Position numbers and translations under genes: made by a program. From Kitasatospora sp. NBC_01246 (lineage in GTDB: Bacteria > Actinomycetota > Actinomycetes > Streptomycetales > Streptomycetaceae): a stretch of DNA of 64,000 nucleotides. Positions 1-8,059 of this stretch are shown here, piece after piece (positions within the stretch are counted from its first letter, which is position 1; every line of letters starts with the position of its first letter). The stretch lies in assembly GCF_036226505.1 (NCBI RefSeq), contig NZ_CP108484.1, positions 5,952,001 to 6,016,000 of the forward strand, read 5' to 3'. The notes beneath the pieces are model-generated. The model saw nothing but the letters and a program-made list of their open reading frames with translations. It did not search any database and was not told the DNA's origin.

Positions 1-238
1 GCCGGAGGTCGTGGCAGCGGGCGAGCCGGTCGGGCAGCCGGGGGAGCAGCGGCGCGTAGGCGCTGTCGGCGGCCGCCCAGACCCAGCGCGGGTGCTCGGC
101 GGCCTCCCGCTCGGCGACGGCGGCCGCGAGGTCCGCCACGGCGGCGGGCGGCCCGAGCGGGGCCCCGGCGTCGTCGAGGGGGAGCAGCCGGCCGCCGGGG
201 CCGTGCGGGTCGGGGACGAGGGCGATCCGGGGTGCCAC
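1..238 (-). CDS. Bifunctional 3'-5' exonuclease/DNA polymerase, N-terminal part (truncated by window)
   Basis: Only the first 79 codons are inside the window. The start is GTG at 238, behind an AGGAGG-type ribosome binding site at about 244-250. The peptide begins VAPRIALVPDPHGPGG and contains REAAEHPRWVWAAADSAYAPLLPRL and ends in ARCHDL, the pattern I know from the N-terminus of the actinobacterial exonuclease/family-A polymerase-like protein, a PolA relative without the 5' nuclease. No catalytic motif is visible in this fragment, so the identity rests on N-terminal resemblance alone. It is divergent from the M3 peptidase gene. Confidence 0.55.
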   Translation of the reverse strand, partial: MAPRIALVPDPHGPGGRLLPLDDAGAPLGPPAAVADLAAAVAEREAAEHPRWVWAAADSAYAPLLPRLPDRLARCHDLR

Positions 239-393
239 GGGGGCTCCTCCTCTCGGGCGTACGGGCTGCGGACCTCGACGGTAACCGGTGGGTACGACAA
301 CCGGCGCAGGCGCGCGTGCCGATCCGTGCGCCCGTGCGCCGACGGTGCGCCGCCCGCCGGGCCGGACGCGTGTGCCCGGCCGTTGCCACGGCG

Positions 394-399
394 TAGGGT
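394..399 (+). promoter_or_regulatory. Candidate -10 (TAGGGT) for leaderless M3 peptidase transcript
   Basis: TAGGGT lies 7 nt before the ATG at 407 and no Shine-Dalgarno sequence is seen. That spacing would place the transcription start on or beside the ATG. No convincing -35 is visible. Confidence 0.35.
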
Positions 400-406
400 C
401 GGCGAA

Positions 407-2431
407 ATGACCGAGAACCCGTTCTTCAAGCCCAGCACCCTGGTCTACGAACTGCCTCCCTTCGCCGAGATCCGGGAAGAGCACTACCTGCCCGCGTTCG
501 AGCGCGGGATGGTCGAGCAGCTCGCCGAGATCGCCGAGATCGCCGCCAATCCGGAGCCGCCGACCTTCGACAACACCCTGATCGCGCTGGAGCGCTCGGG
601 TGCGCTGCTGAAGCGGGTCCGGGCGGTCTTCGACAACCAGGTCTCCTCGGACACCACCCCGGGCGTGGACCGGCTGGACACCGAGATCAGCCCGAGGCTG
701 GCGGCCCACCGGGACGCGATCCACCTGGACGCCGCGCTGTTCGCCCGGATCGAGGAGCTGCACGGGCGACGGGACGGGCTCGGCCTGGACGCGGAGTCGC
801 GGCGGCTGCTGGAGCGGCGGCACACCGCCTTCGTCCGGGCCGGCGCCCGGCTCGGCGCCGCCGACCAGCGGCGGCTGCGCGGGCTGAACGCCGAACTGGC
901 CGCCGGCGCCTCGGCGTTCCGCCGCAACGTGTCGGCGGACTCGAAGGCGCGGGCCCTGGTGCTGGACTCCGCGGCCGAGCTGGCCGGGCTCTCGCCGGAC
1001 GCGATCGCCGGCGCGGCCGCGAACGCCCGGGCGCTCGGCCACGAGGGCAAGTACGTGCTGAACCTGAAGAACTTCTCCAACCAGACCGAGCTGGCCTTCC
1101 TCACCGACCGCTCGGTGCGCGAACGCCTGCTGGCGGCCTCGCTGGGCCGGGCGGCCGACGCCAACGGCCCGCTGGCGATCCGGATGTCCGCGCTGCGCGC
1201 CGAGCGGGCCCGGCTGCTGGGGTACGACACGCACGCGGCCCACGTGGTGGCGGACGAGACGGCCGGCACCGTCGAGGCGGTCGACGCGCTGCTGACCCGG
1301 CTGGTGCCGCCGGCGGTGGCCAACGCGCGGCGGGAGGCGGTCGAGCTGGCCGCGGCGGCGGCCGTCGACGGCGTCGAGGAGATCGCCGCGCACGACTGGG
1401 CGTACTACTCGGAGCTGGTCCGGCAGTCCTCCTACCAGGTGGACGCGGCCGCGCTGCGCCCGTACCTGGAGCTGGAGCGGGTGCTGCGCGACGGGGTCTT
1501 CTTCGCCGCGAACCTGGCCTACGGGGTGACCTTCACCGAGCGGCCGGACCTCCCGGCGTACCACCCGGACGTGCGGGTCTTCGAGGTGTTCGAGGAGGAC
1601 GGCGGCTCGCTCGGCCTCTTCCTCGCGGACTTCCACGCCCGGGCGTCCAAGCGCGGCGGCGCCTGGATGGACGAACTGGTCACCCAGTCGCGGCTGCTGG
1701 GCCGGCGGCCGGTGGTGATGAACAACCTGAACGTGCCCCGCCCGGCCCCGGGCGAGCCGGTGCTGCTCTCCTGGGACGAGGTGCGCACGCTGTTCCACGA
1801 GTTCGGCCACGCGCTGCATGGGCTCTTCTCGGACGTGCGCTACCCGTACTTCGCCGGGACGGACGTGCCGCGGGACTTCGTGGAGTTCCCCTCGCAGGTC
1901 AACGAGATGTGGATGGTCCGGCCCGAGGTGCTGGCCAACTACGCGAAGCACCACGTGACCGGCGAGCCGCTGCCGGCCGAGCTGGTCGAGCGGATGGCGG
2001 CGGCCGACGGCTTCGGGCAGGGGTTCCGGACCGTGGAGTACCTGGCGGCGGCCCTGCTGGACCTGGCCTGGCACACCGTGGCGCCGGGCCAGGAGATCGC
2101 GGACGCCGAGGAGTTCGAGGCGCAGGCGCTGGCGAAGGCCGGGCTCGCGGTGGCGGCGATCCCGCCGCGCTACCGGACGGCGTACTTCTCGCACATCTTC
2201 GCCGGCGGGTACAGCGCGGGGTACTACGCGTACATCTGGTCCGAGGTGCTGGACGCGGAGACGGTGGACTGGTTCGAGGGGAACGGCCGGGGGGTGCGGG
2301 AGAGCGGCGAGGTGTTCCGCCGGGAGCTGCTCTCGCGCGGGGACAGCCGGGACCCGCTGGACTCCTTCCGGGCGGTGGTCGGGCGTGACCCGAGGACCGG
2401 GCCGCTGCTGGCCCGCCGCGGTCTGGCCTGA
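407..2431 (+). CDS. M3 family zinc metallopeptidase (oligopeptidase A / Dcp type)
   Basis: A 674-residue cytosolic-type peptidase with no signal peptide. The zinc motif HEFGH is at residues 464-468 in the context LFHEFGHALHGLFSDV, followed by the family-typical FVEFPSQVNEMW, where a downstream Glu supplies the third zinc ligand, and near the C-terminus HIFAGGYSAGYYAY with the substrate-binding Tyr/His cluster. Length and motif order fit M3A enzymes (Dcp/OpdA), which trim oligopeptides during intracellular protein turnover. The ATG at 407 is preferred over upstream in-frame codons because homology begins at MTENPFFKP. Whether it is an endo-oligopeptidase or a peptidyl-dipeptidase cannot be decided from sequence. 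Confidence 0.9.
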   Translation: MTENPFFKPSTLVYELPPFAEIREEHYLPAFERGMVEQLAEIAEIAANPEPPTFDNTLIALERSGALLKRVRAVFDNQVSSDTTPGVDRLDTEISPRLAAHRDAIHLDAALFARIEELHGRRDGLGLDAESRRLLERRHTAFVRAGARLGAADQRRLRGLNAELAAGASAFRRNVSADSKARALVLDSAAELAGLSPDAIAGAAANARALGHEGKYVLNLKNFSNQTELAFLTDRSVRERLLAASLGRAADANGPLAIRMSALRAERARLLGYDTHAAHVVADETAGTVEAVDALLTRLVPPAVANARREAVELAAAAAVDGVEEIAAHDWAYYSELVRQSSYQVDAAALRPYLELERVLRDGVFFAANLAYGVTFTERPDLPAYHPDVRVFEVFEEDGGSLGLFLADFHARASKRGGAWMDELVTQSRLLGRRPVVMNNLNVPRPAPGEPVLLSWDEVRTLFHEFGHALHGLFSDVRYPYFAGTDVPRDFVEFPSQVNEMWMVRPEVLANYAKHHVTGEPLPAELVERMAAADGFGQGFRTVEYLAAALLDLAWHTVAPGQEIADAEEFEAQALAKAGLAVAAIPPRYRTAYFSHIFAGGYSAGYYAYIWSEVLDAETVDWFEGNGRGVRESGEVFRRELLSRGDSRDPLDSFRAVVGRDPRTGPLLARRGLA

Positions 2432-2462
2432 GCCGGTTCGAGCCCGGTGCCGGGCCTCGCGC

Positions 2463-2510
2463 GGTGGCCCGTCCCGTGGGCCTGGGTTCTCGTGGTCGGG
2501 GCGGGCCACC
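2463..2510. terminator. Hairpin between convergent M3 peptidase and GH5 genes
   Basis: GGTGGCCCGTCCC (2463-2475) pairs with GGGGCGGGCCACC (2498-2510), with one G-T pair and a 22-nt loop, in the 84-bp gap between two convergent genes. No T-run follows, as is common in high-GC actinomycetes, so bidirectional termination is inferred. Confidence 0.5.
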
Positions 2511-2515
2511 GGGCC

Positions 2516-3991
2516 TCAGCGGGGCGTGACGGTCACCGTGACCGGGGTGCCCGGGCGGGTGTGCGGCAGGCGGATCCGGGCGGTGCCGGCCCGGCCGCCG
2601 GCCGGCTGGTCGACCTCGACCCGGGCCGCCGGCGTGACGGTGATCCGCGCACCGGCCGGGAAGGTGGCGGCGGGCAGCACCAGGTCGGTGGTCCGGCCGC
2701 TGCCGTCGGCGTTCCAGCGCACCACGTGCCCGCCCGCCGCGGCGCCGGTGCGCACGGCCGTCCCGGCGACCGCCGCCGGGTAGGGGCCGAAGACCGGCTC
2801 GTCGCCGGGGGCGGGGCGGCCGGCCGGATCGAACGCGCAGTAGCCGCCGTTGCCCCGGCACCAGTACCACATCGTCCAGCCGGCGGCGAAGCCGTCCATG
2901 GCGGCGACCTGACGGCGGACCAGCTGGGAGTTGCCCGGGGTCCGCGCGTCCGGCGGGCCCCACTCGCCGACCAGGACCGGCAGGCGGTGGGCGGCGGGGT
3001 AGGCGGTGATCGCGGCGGTGTAGTTCTCGACGAAGCCGCCGGAGGGGTCCCAGTCGGCGCCGCCCTCGACCGCGGTGTCGTAGAAGTGCGGCGCGTAGCC
3101 GAGCCGGGGCGCGCCGGGGCGCGGGTCGCCGAAGCCGGGCAGCCGGGTGGGGACGCCCTGGCCGACCAGTACCGTCGGCTCGACGAACAGCCAGGCGCGG
3201 GAGTCCACGCGGCGCACGGCCCGGATCAGCCGGCGGTACATGTCGGCGAGCCGGCCCTGTTCGAGGGCGGCGGAGGAGGCGGCGAGCACGGCCGGGTCGG
3301 TCGGGTCGCCGTCCACCGGGCCGAACGGCTCGTTGAACAGGTCGTAGCCCAGCAGCGAGGGGTGGCCGCGCAGTTCGCGGGCCAGCCGGGTGTAGAAGTC
3401 GGCCTGCCAGGCGCGCAGGTCGGGGTCGTCGTAGAGGTGGCGGAAGGCCGCCTGGACGGCGGGCTGGAAGTAGCCGGCGAACCAGTCGTCCGGGTCCGGG
3501 GTGAACGGCAGGCCGTCGTCGCGGGTGGCCCAGAGCGGGACGCCGCGGTCCCCGCCGCCGAACTTGGGCCCGTAGACGTCCTGGTGGAAGTCGACCAGGG
3601 CCAGCACGCCGTAGCGGTCGGCCCAGTCCAGCACCCGCTGCACGCGGTGCAGTTCGGTCGGGTCGAGGTGCCCGCGGACGGGCTCCAGCCTGGTCCAGGA
3701 GACGGCCACCCGGACCAGGGTGAAGCCCTGGGCGGCCAGGGTCGCGATGTCCTGTTCGGTGGCCTCGGCGTACTTGTCGAGGTTGAAGCCGCGGAGCCGC
3801 AGCCGGCGGCCGGTGGCGTCGGTGAGGTCGGTGGTGCCGTCCGGCGCGGTGGCGGTGCCGGTGGGGAACCCGGCCCGGAACGGGGCCGGTGACCGGGAGG
3901 CGTCCGGCGACGCGGCCAGGGCGGGGGTGGGGGCGGCCAGGGCGGCGGTGGCGGCGAGTAGGAGGGCAACGGCGGTGCGGCGCAAGCGCAT
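2516..3991 (-). CDS. Secreted glycoside hydrolase family 5, endoglycosylceramidase-like
   Basis: A 491-residue exported enzyme. Residues 1-27 form a Sec signal peptide (MRLRRT, hydrophobic alanine-rich core, ALAAS cleavage region). The fold continues with LRGFNLDKYA, LVDFHQDVYGPKF, YDLFNEPFGP and LVGEWGPPD. The NEP glutamate (about E221) is the expected acid/base and the GEWG glutamate (about E343) the nucleophile. The HQD strand and NEPF context resemble endoglycoceramidases rather than classical cellulases, which would imply release of oligosaccharides from glycolipids or related beta-glycosides outside the cell. An upstream TTG start (4063) is possible, but the ATG at 3991 has GAGG just upstream and gives a clean signal peptide. 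A cellulase-like specificity is not excluded. Confidence 0.8.
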   Translation of the reverse strand: MRLRRTAVALLLAATAALAAPTPALAASPDASRSPAPFRAGFPTGTATAPDGTTDLTDATGRRLRLRGFNLDKYAEATEQDIATLAAQGFTLVRVAVSWTRLEPVRGHLDPTELHRVQRVLDWADRYGVLALVDFHQDVYGPKFGGGDRGVPLWATRDDGLPFTPDPDDWFAGYFQPAVQAAFRHLYDDPDLRAWQADFYTRLARELRGHPSLLGYDLFNEPFGPVDGDPTDPAVLAASSAALEQGRLADMYRRLIRAVRRVDSRAWLFVEPTVLVGQGVPTRLPGFGDPRPGAPRLGYAPHFYDTAVEGGADWDPSGGFVENYTAAITAYPAAHRLPVLVGEWGPPDARTPGNSQLVRRQVAAMDGFAAGWTMWYWCRGNGGYCAFDPAGRPAPGDEPVFGPYPAAVAGTAVRTGAAAGGHVVRWNADGSGRTTDLVLPAATFPAGARITVTPAARVEVDQPAGGRAGTARIRLPHTRPGTPVTVTVTPR

Positions 3992-4067
3992 CGGTACCTC
4001 GCGGGAGCTCGCGGAGCGTGGGGGTGGGGCCCGATGATGCCCGAACTGGCATGCACAGCACAAGAGT

Positions 4068-4700
4068 TCAGCTCGACGCCGGGTCCTGCGCCGGGGCCGG
4101 CAGGGCGGCGGTCGGCAGGTCGGCGGCGGCGGCCAGCCGGCCCCAGAGGAGGTCGGCGAGCGCCTGCACCATCCGGGTGCGCGAGCACGGTCTGGACTCC
4201 AGCCACCAGTCCCCGGCGGCCAGCACCATGCCGGTGATCCCCCGGCCCCAGGCCTCCGCGAGGAGTTCCCGGTCGGCCCCGAGGTCCACCTGGCTCTGCA
4301 CGGCCCGGGTGATCTCCTCGGCGATCTGCCGCAGCGCCGGGGCGAGCGCGTTGCCGACGCCGGACGGGTCGCCGGGCTCGGGGTGGGTGAGCAGCCGGTA
4401 GACCTGCGGGCGGGCCTCGATCCCGGCGAGGTAGGTGTCCAGCACGTGCTCGACGCGGTCGCGGCGCTCCAGCGGTTCGCTCAGCGCGGCCCGTACGGCG
4501 GCCAGCAGGCCGCTGGTGTGGCGCTCGGTCAGTGCCCGGATCAGGCCGTTCCGGTCGCCGAAGTGGCGGTAGAGGATCGGCTTGGTGATCCCGGCCTCGG
4601 CCGCGATGGCGTTCATGCTGGCGCCCGGGCCCTCCCGCTGGACCACCCGGTCGGCGGCGTTGAGCAGCTGCTCCCGGCGGGGTGCGTCGGAGGGCGGCAT
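4068..4700 (-). CDS. TetR family regulator, probably of the divergent acyl-CoA dehydrogenase
   Basis: A 210-residue one-component repressor. The N-terminal HTH occupies about residues 10-55 (REQLLNAADRVV..., AAEAGITKPILYRHFGDRNGL), the typical TetR helix 2-3 pattern ending in YxxFxxxxGL. The C-terminal ligand-binding half is unspecialised. ATG at 4700 is preceded by AGGAG. It is divergently placed, 282 bp from the acyl-CoA dehydrogenase gene, and the gap contains a perfect 7-bp-arm palindrome, the usual autoregulatory arrangement. The inducer is probably an acyl-CoA or fatty acid (inference from the neighbour). Confidence 0.9.
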   Translation of the reverse strand: MPPSDAPRREQLLNAADRVVQREGPGASMNAIAAEAGITKPILYRHFGDRNGLIRALTERHTSGLLAAVRAALSEPLERRDRVEHVLDTYLAGIEARPQVYRLLTHPEPGDPSGVGNALAPALRQIAEEITRAVQSQVDLGADRELLAEAWGRGITGMVLAAGDWWLESRPCSRTRMVQALADLLWGRLAAAADLPTAALPAPAQDPASS

Positions 4701-4848
4701 GAGGTCTCCTGGCGGGTCTGGCCGACGGGGGTTGCGGCTACGGGGTGGTGCGGGCGGTCGGGCGGAGCGGTCGGGGGCGTACGGGGGCGTGGCGCGGGGC
4801 AGGCGTGCCGCGGAGCTGCCCGGCGGGGGCGTCCACGGCCCCGGGGCG

Positions 4849-4877
4849 TTGACATTCCTACCTATGAGTAGCAGACT
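4849..4877 (+). promoter_or_regulatory. Candidate promoter of acyl-CoA dehydrogenase
   Basis: A perfect -35 TTGACA is at 4849-4854. With a 17-nt spacer the -10 would be CAGACT (4872-4877), which is weak. The AT-rich stretch stands out against the GC-rich surroundings and lies just upstream of the putative operator. Confidence 0.45.
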
Positions 4878-4885
4878 CCCCGCGA

Positions 4886-4902
4886 TGTTACCCCCGGTAA
4901 CA
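4886..4902. promoter_or_regulatory. Putative TetR operator TGTTACC-CCC-GGTAACA
   Basis: A perfect inverted repeat, TGTTACC (4886-4892) and GGTAACA (4896-4902), separated by CCC, lies between the divergent TetR and acyl-CoA dehydrogenase genes directly downstream of the candidate promoter. The 17-bp size is typical for a TetR dimer site. Binding by the adjacent regulator is inferred. Confidence 0.65.
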
Positions 4903-4982
4903 CCTGTCCGACACCCCCACTGCCCCGCCCTTGCATCCGCCGCCCCGCCGGGCGGCGAGGGGCCCCTTCGACCGGAGGCATC

Positions 4983-6206
4983 ATGAGCACGTTCTCGCTG
5001 GACCCGGGTGCGGACCAGCTCGCCGTACGCGACTGGCTGCACGGCTTCGCCGCCGACGTGATGCGCCCCGCCGCGGCCGAGTGGGACGAGCGCGAGGAGA
5101 CCCCCTGGCCGGTCATCCAGGAGGCCGCCAAGCTGGGGATCTACTCCCTGGACTTCTACGCCCAGCAGTACTTCGACCCCTCCGGCGTCGGCATCCCGAT
5201 CGCCATGGAGGAGCTGTTCTGGGGCGACGCGGGCATCGGCCTCTCGATCGTCGGCACCACGCTGGCCGCCGTCGCCGTGCTCGCCAACGGCACCGACGAG
5301 CAGATCGGCACCTGGGCGCCGCAGATGTTCGGCACCCCGGACGACCTCAAGGTGGCCGCCTTCTGCTCCTCCGAGCCGGACGCCGGCTCCGACGTGTCCG
5401 CGCTGCGCACCCGGGCCGTCTACGACGAGGCCAAGGACGAGTGGGTGCTGAACGGCACCAAGACCTGGGCGACCAACGGCGGGATCGCCGCCGTCCACGT
5501 GGTGGTGGCCGCCGTCGACCCGGCGCTCGGCGCGCGCGGCCAGGCCTCCTTCGTGGTGCCGCCGGGCACGCCCGGGCTGAGCCAGGGCCAGAAGTTCAAG
5601 AAGCACGGCATCCGCGCCTCGCACACCGCCGAGGTGGTCCTGGACGGCGTCCGACTGCCGGGGCACTGCCTGCTCGGTGGCAAGGAGAAGCTGGACGAGC
5701 GGCTGGCCCGGGCCCGCGAGGGGGCCAAGCGCGGCGGCGGCCGGGGCAACGCGGCGATGGCCACCTTCGAGGCCTCCCGGCCGGCCGTCGGGGCGCAGGC
5801 GATCGGCATCGCCCGCGCCGCGTACGAGGTGGCGCTGGACTACGCGAAGACCCGGGTGCAGTTCGGCCGCCCGATCATCGACAACCAGGGCGTGGCCTTC
5901 CAGCTGGCGGACATGAAGACCCGGATCGACGCCGCCCGGCTGCTGGTCTGGCGGGCCTCCTGGATGGCGGCGAACAACCAGCCGTTCACCGCCGCCGAGG
6001 GCTCGATGTCCAAGCTCTACGCGGGCGAGACCGCCAAGTGGGTCACCGCGCAGGCGATGCAGATCCTCGGTGGCAACGGCTTCACCCGCGAGTACCCGGT
6101 CGAGCGGATGCACCGGGACAGCGCGATCTACTCGATCTTCGAGGGCACCAGCGAGATCCAGCGGCTGGTGATCGCCCGGGCGATCTCGGGGATGCCGATC
6201 CGCTGA
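4983..6206 (+). CDS. Acyl-CoA dehydrogenase
   Basis: A 407-residue FAD flavoenzyme that would introduce the alpha-beta double bond in acyl-CoA. The N-terminal helical domain (residues about 8-120) is followed by the beta domain with FCSSEPDAGSDVSALRT and KTWATNGG (FAD/substrate-binding strands) and the C-terminal helical domain with YAKTRVQFGRPI, LGGNGFTREYPVERMHRDS and IFEGTSEIQRLVIAR, the family's signature containing the catalytic-region glutamate in YSIFEGTSEIQ. The ATG follows GGAGG. The gene stands alone, controlled from the divergent TetR region, and faces a convergent enoyl-CoA hydratase that would catalyse the next beta-oxidation step. Chain-length or branched-chain preference is unknown. 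Confidence 0.93.
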   Translation: MSTFSLDPGADQLAVRDWLHGFAADVMRPAAAEWDEREETPWPVIQEAAKLGIYSLDFYAQQYFDPSGVGIPIAMEELFWGDAGIGLSIVGTTLAAVAVLANGTDEQIGTWAPQMFGTPDDLKVAAFCSSEPDAGSDVSALRTRAVYDEAKDEWVLNGTKTWATNGGIAAVHVVVAAVDPALGARGQASFVVPPGTPGLSQGQKFKKHGIRASHTAEVVLDGVRLPGHCLLGGKEKLDERLARAREGAKRGGGRGNAAMATFEASRPAVGAQAIGIARAAYEVALDYAKTRVQFGRPIIDNQGVAFQLADMKTRIDAARLLVWRASWMAANNQPFTAAEGSMSKLYAGETAKWVTAQAMQILGGNGFTREYPVERMHRDSAIYSIFEGTSEIQRLVIARAISGMPIR

Positions 6207-6269
6207 GTGCGGCGGGGCCGGGCGGCGCGACCGACGGGTGCGCCCGTGCGTCCGTCCGGCCCGGGCCGG

Positions 6270-7079
6270 TCAGAACCGGGGCGGCCGGCCCTCCAGGAAG
6301 GCGGCGAGACCCTCGCGGACGTCCGGGGCCTCCCGGGAGCGGCGCTCCCAGGGGTGCAGCGCCTCGGCGGCCCGCTCCGGCGGGACGGCCAGCGCGGCCT
6401 TGACCGCGCCGATGGTCTGCGACGAGCGGGTGGTCAGCAGCCGGGCGAACTCCAGCGCCCCGGCGTCGAGTTCGGCGCCCGGCAGGACCCGGTCGGCGAG
6501 ACCGAGCGTGAGGCACTCCCGGCCGGTCACCAGCTCGCCGGAGAAGAGCAGGTACTTGGCCCGCGACGGGCCCACCAGGCGGGCCAGCCGAAGGGTCGGC
6601 ACCGCAGGGTAGACCACCCCGAGCTTGGCCGGGGTGATGCCCAGCCGGGCGTCCTCGGCGACGAACCGCAGGTCGCAGGCGACGGCCAGCTGACAGCCGC
6701 CGCCGACGCAGGCGCCGTGCACCACCGCGACGGTCGGATGCGGGAAGTCCGCCAGCGCCTCCTCGGCCGCGACGTTGACGGCGTGGTAGTCGTCGGCGCG
6801 GTCCGGGTCGGCGTAGATCCCGGACAGTTCGGCGATGTCGGCGCCGGCGCTGAAGGTGCCGCCCGCGCCGGTGACCAGCAGGGCCCGCAGACCGGGCTGC
6901 TCGGCGAGCCGGAGCAGGACCTTCGGCAGGGCCTGCCAGATCGCCAGGGTGACGGCGTTGCGCCGGTGCGGCCGGGCGAACTCCAGCACCGCGACGCCGT
7001 CCTCGCCGGTGTAGGCGTGGAGGCCGTCGACGTGGGTGGGCAGCGGGGAGCGGTCCCGCGTGAGCAGCGGCTGGTCCAT
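6270..7079 (-). CDS. Enoyl-CoA hydratase/isomerase family protein (crotonase fold)
   Basis: A 269-residue crotonase-fold protein. The first oxyanion-hole strand is TGAGGTFSAGADIAEL and the second is VHGACVGGGCQLAVACDLRF, both canonical. The glutamate usually found after GGG in hydratases is not obvious here, where Gln follows Cys, and the second catalytic site reads LGVVYPAVPTLRL rather than the usual LGxxPGxG, so the exact reaction (hydratase, isomerase or other crotonase chemistry) is uncertain. ATG at 7079 follows GGAGG. It lies 89 bp downstream of a TetR gene on the same strand and may be co-transcribed with it. It converges on the acyl-CoA dehydrogenase. Confidence 0.85.
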   Translation of the reverse strand: MDQPLLTRDRSPLPTHVDGLHAYTGEDGVAVLEFARPHRRNAVTLAIWQALPKVLLRLAEQPGLRALLVTGAGGTFSAGADIAELSGIYADPDRADDYHAVNVAAEEALADFPHPTVAVVHGACVGGGCQLAVACDLRFVAEDARLGITPAKLGVVYPAVPTLRLARLVGPSRAKYLLFSGELVTGRECLTLGLADRVLPGAELDAGALEFARLLTTRSSQTIGAVKAALAVPPERAAEALHPWERRSREAPDVREGLAAFLEGRPPRF

Positions 7080-7168
7080 GCGCACCTCCGGAGTTCGTGG
7101 TGCGGACACTCTCTCAGGCGCGGCCGCGGCCCCGTCGGGCGGACCGTCCGCCGCCGGGCGGCGAACGG

Positions 7169-7867
7169 TCAGGCGGGCCGGGTGCCGTAGTCGCCGAGGC
7201 CGTGCTCGGCCATGTCGAAGCTGCGCCGGGCGTTCTCCAGGGCCTCCGGCAGCACGTCGGCGGCCCGTTCGCCGGCCAGCATCCGGCGGTGGTTCTCGTT
7301 GGTCAGCGCCAGCCGGACGCTCATCAGCTGGGCGGCCGCGACCTGGGCCCGGAGCCGGTCGCCGGCCGGGTCCTGGGCGAGCAGCTCGGCGGCGAGCAGC
7401 TCGTTCGCCGCCCGGCCCCACGCGGTGGTCGCGCGCAGGGTCAGTGCCGGTGTCCGGTGGATCAGGCGGATCACGTCGAGCACGAAGCGGTCGTCGCTCA
7501 GACCGGTGGCCGGGTCGAACCGCTCCAGGCCCGCCGCGAACCCGGCGCGCAGCGCGGCCACCGCCGAGACGCCCGGGGCACGGTCGCGGACCGCCTCGGC
7601 GGCCTCGCCGGTGTGCCGCTCCATCGGGCTCATGACCAGGTCTTCCTTGGACGGGAAGTAGTTGAAGACGGTCATCTTCGAGACGTCGGCCGCGGCGGCG
7701 ATCTCGGCGACCGACACCTCGTCGAAGCCGCGCTCGGCGAAGAGGGCGATCGCGCTGTGCCAGATCCGACGGGCCGTCTGGCGCTTCTTGCGCTCGCGCA
7801 GGCTCAGTGCCGCGTCCGCGGCCGCCTCCACTGCCTCGGGCCCGGTGGTCGTGCTGCGCTCTGCCAT
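7169..7867 (-). CDS. TetR family regulator, divergent from MFS exporter
   Basis: A 232-residue TetR protein with a 30-residue leader before the HTH (RERKKRQTARRIWHSAIALFAERGFDEVSVAEIAAAADVSKMTVFNYFPSKEDLV). The HTH ends in the usual NYFPSKEDL. It sits 192 bp from a divergent DHA2-family drug exporter, the classic repressor/efflux arrangement, and 89 bp upstream of the enoyl-CoA hydratase gene on the same strand. The start ATG has no Shine-Dalgarno but is preceded 6 nt upstream by TACAGT (7874-7879), a good -10 for a leaderless transcript. Confidence 0.9.
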   Translation of the reverse strand: MAERSTTTGPEAVEAAADAALSLRERKKRQTARRIWHSAIALFAERGFDEVSVAEIAAAADVSKMTVFNYFPSKEDLVMSPMERHTGEAAEAVRDRAPGVSAVAALRAGFAAGLERFDPATGLSDDRFVLDVIRLIHRTPALTLRATTAWGRAANELLAAELLAQDPAGDRLRAQVAAAQLMSVRLALTNENHRRMLAGERAADVLPEALENARRSFDMAEHGLGDYGTRPA

Positions 7868-7943
7868 GGCAGGACTGTACCAGGATCAAAGATCGATCGG
7901 GCCTAATGATGGACTTTGGCGAATCATTGACTCCAGCGAACAA

Positions 7944-7956
7944 TTGACCGGGTCAA
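7944..7956. promoter_or_regulatory. Putative TetR operator TTGACC-G-GGTCAA
   Basis: A perfect 6-bp-arm palindrome with a 1-bp centre lies in the AT-rich gap between the divergent TetR and MFS genes. TTGACC could double as a -35 element, so binding would block RNA polymerase (inference). Confidence 0.55.
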
Positions 7957-8059
7957 AAATACCTGCCATGGTGAGGGCGCGCCGCCGAGCCGCACCTGTC
8001 CGGTGCGGTCCGGTCCGTAGCCGAATGCCCGAATTCCACGATCCCCGGGGGGACTTCCC

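Noticed and set aside
2447..3892. 481-codon plus-strand frame opposite the GH5 gene
   Set aside because: Low-complexity Gly/Val/Ala composition, no domain; the reverse strand encodes a complete secreted enzyme.
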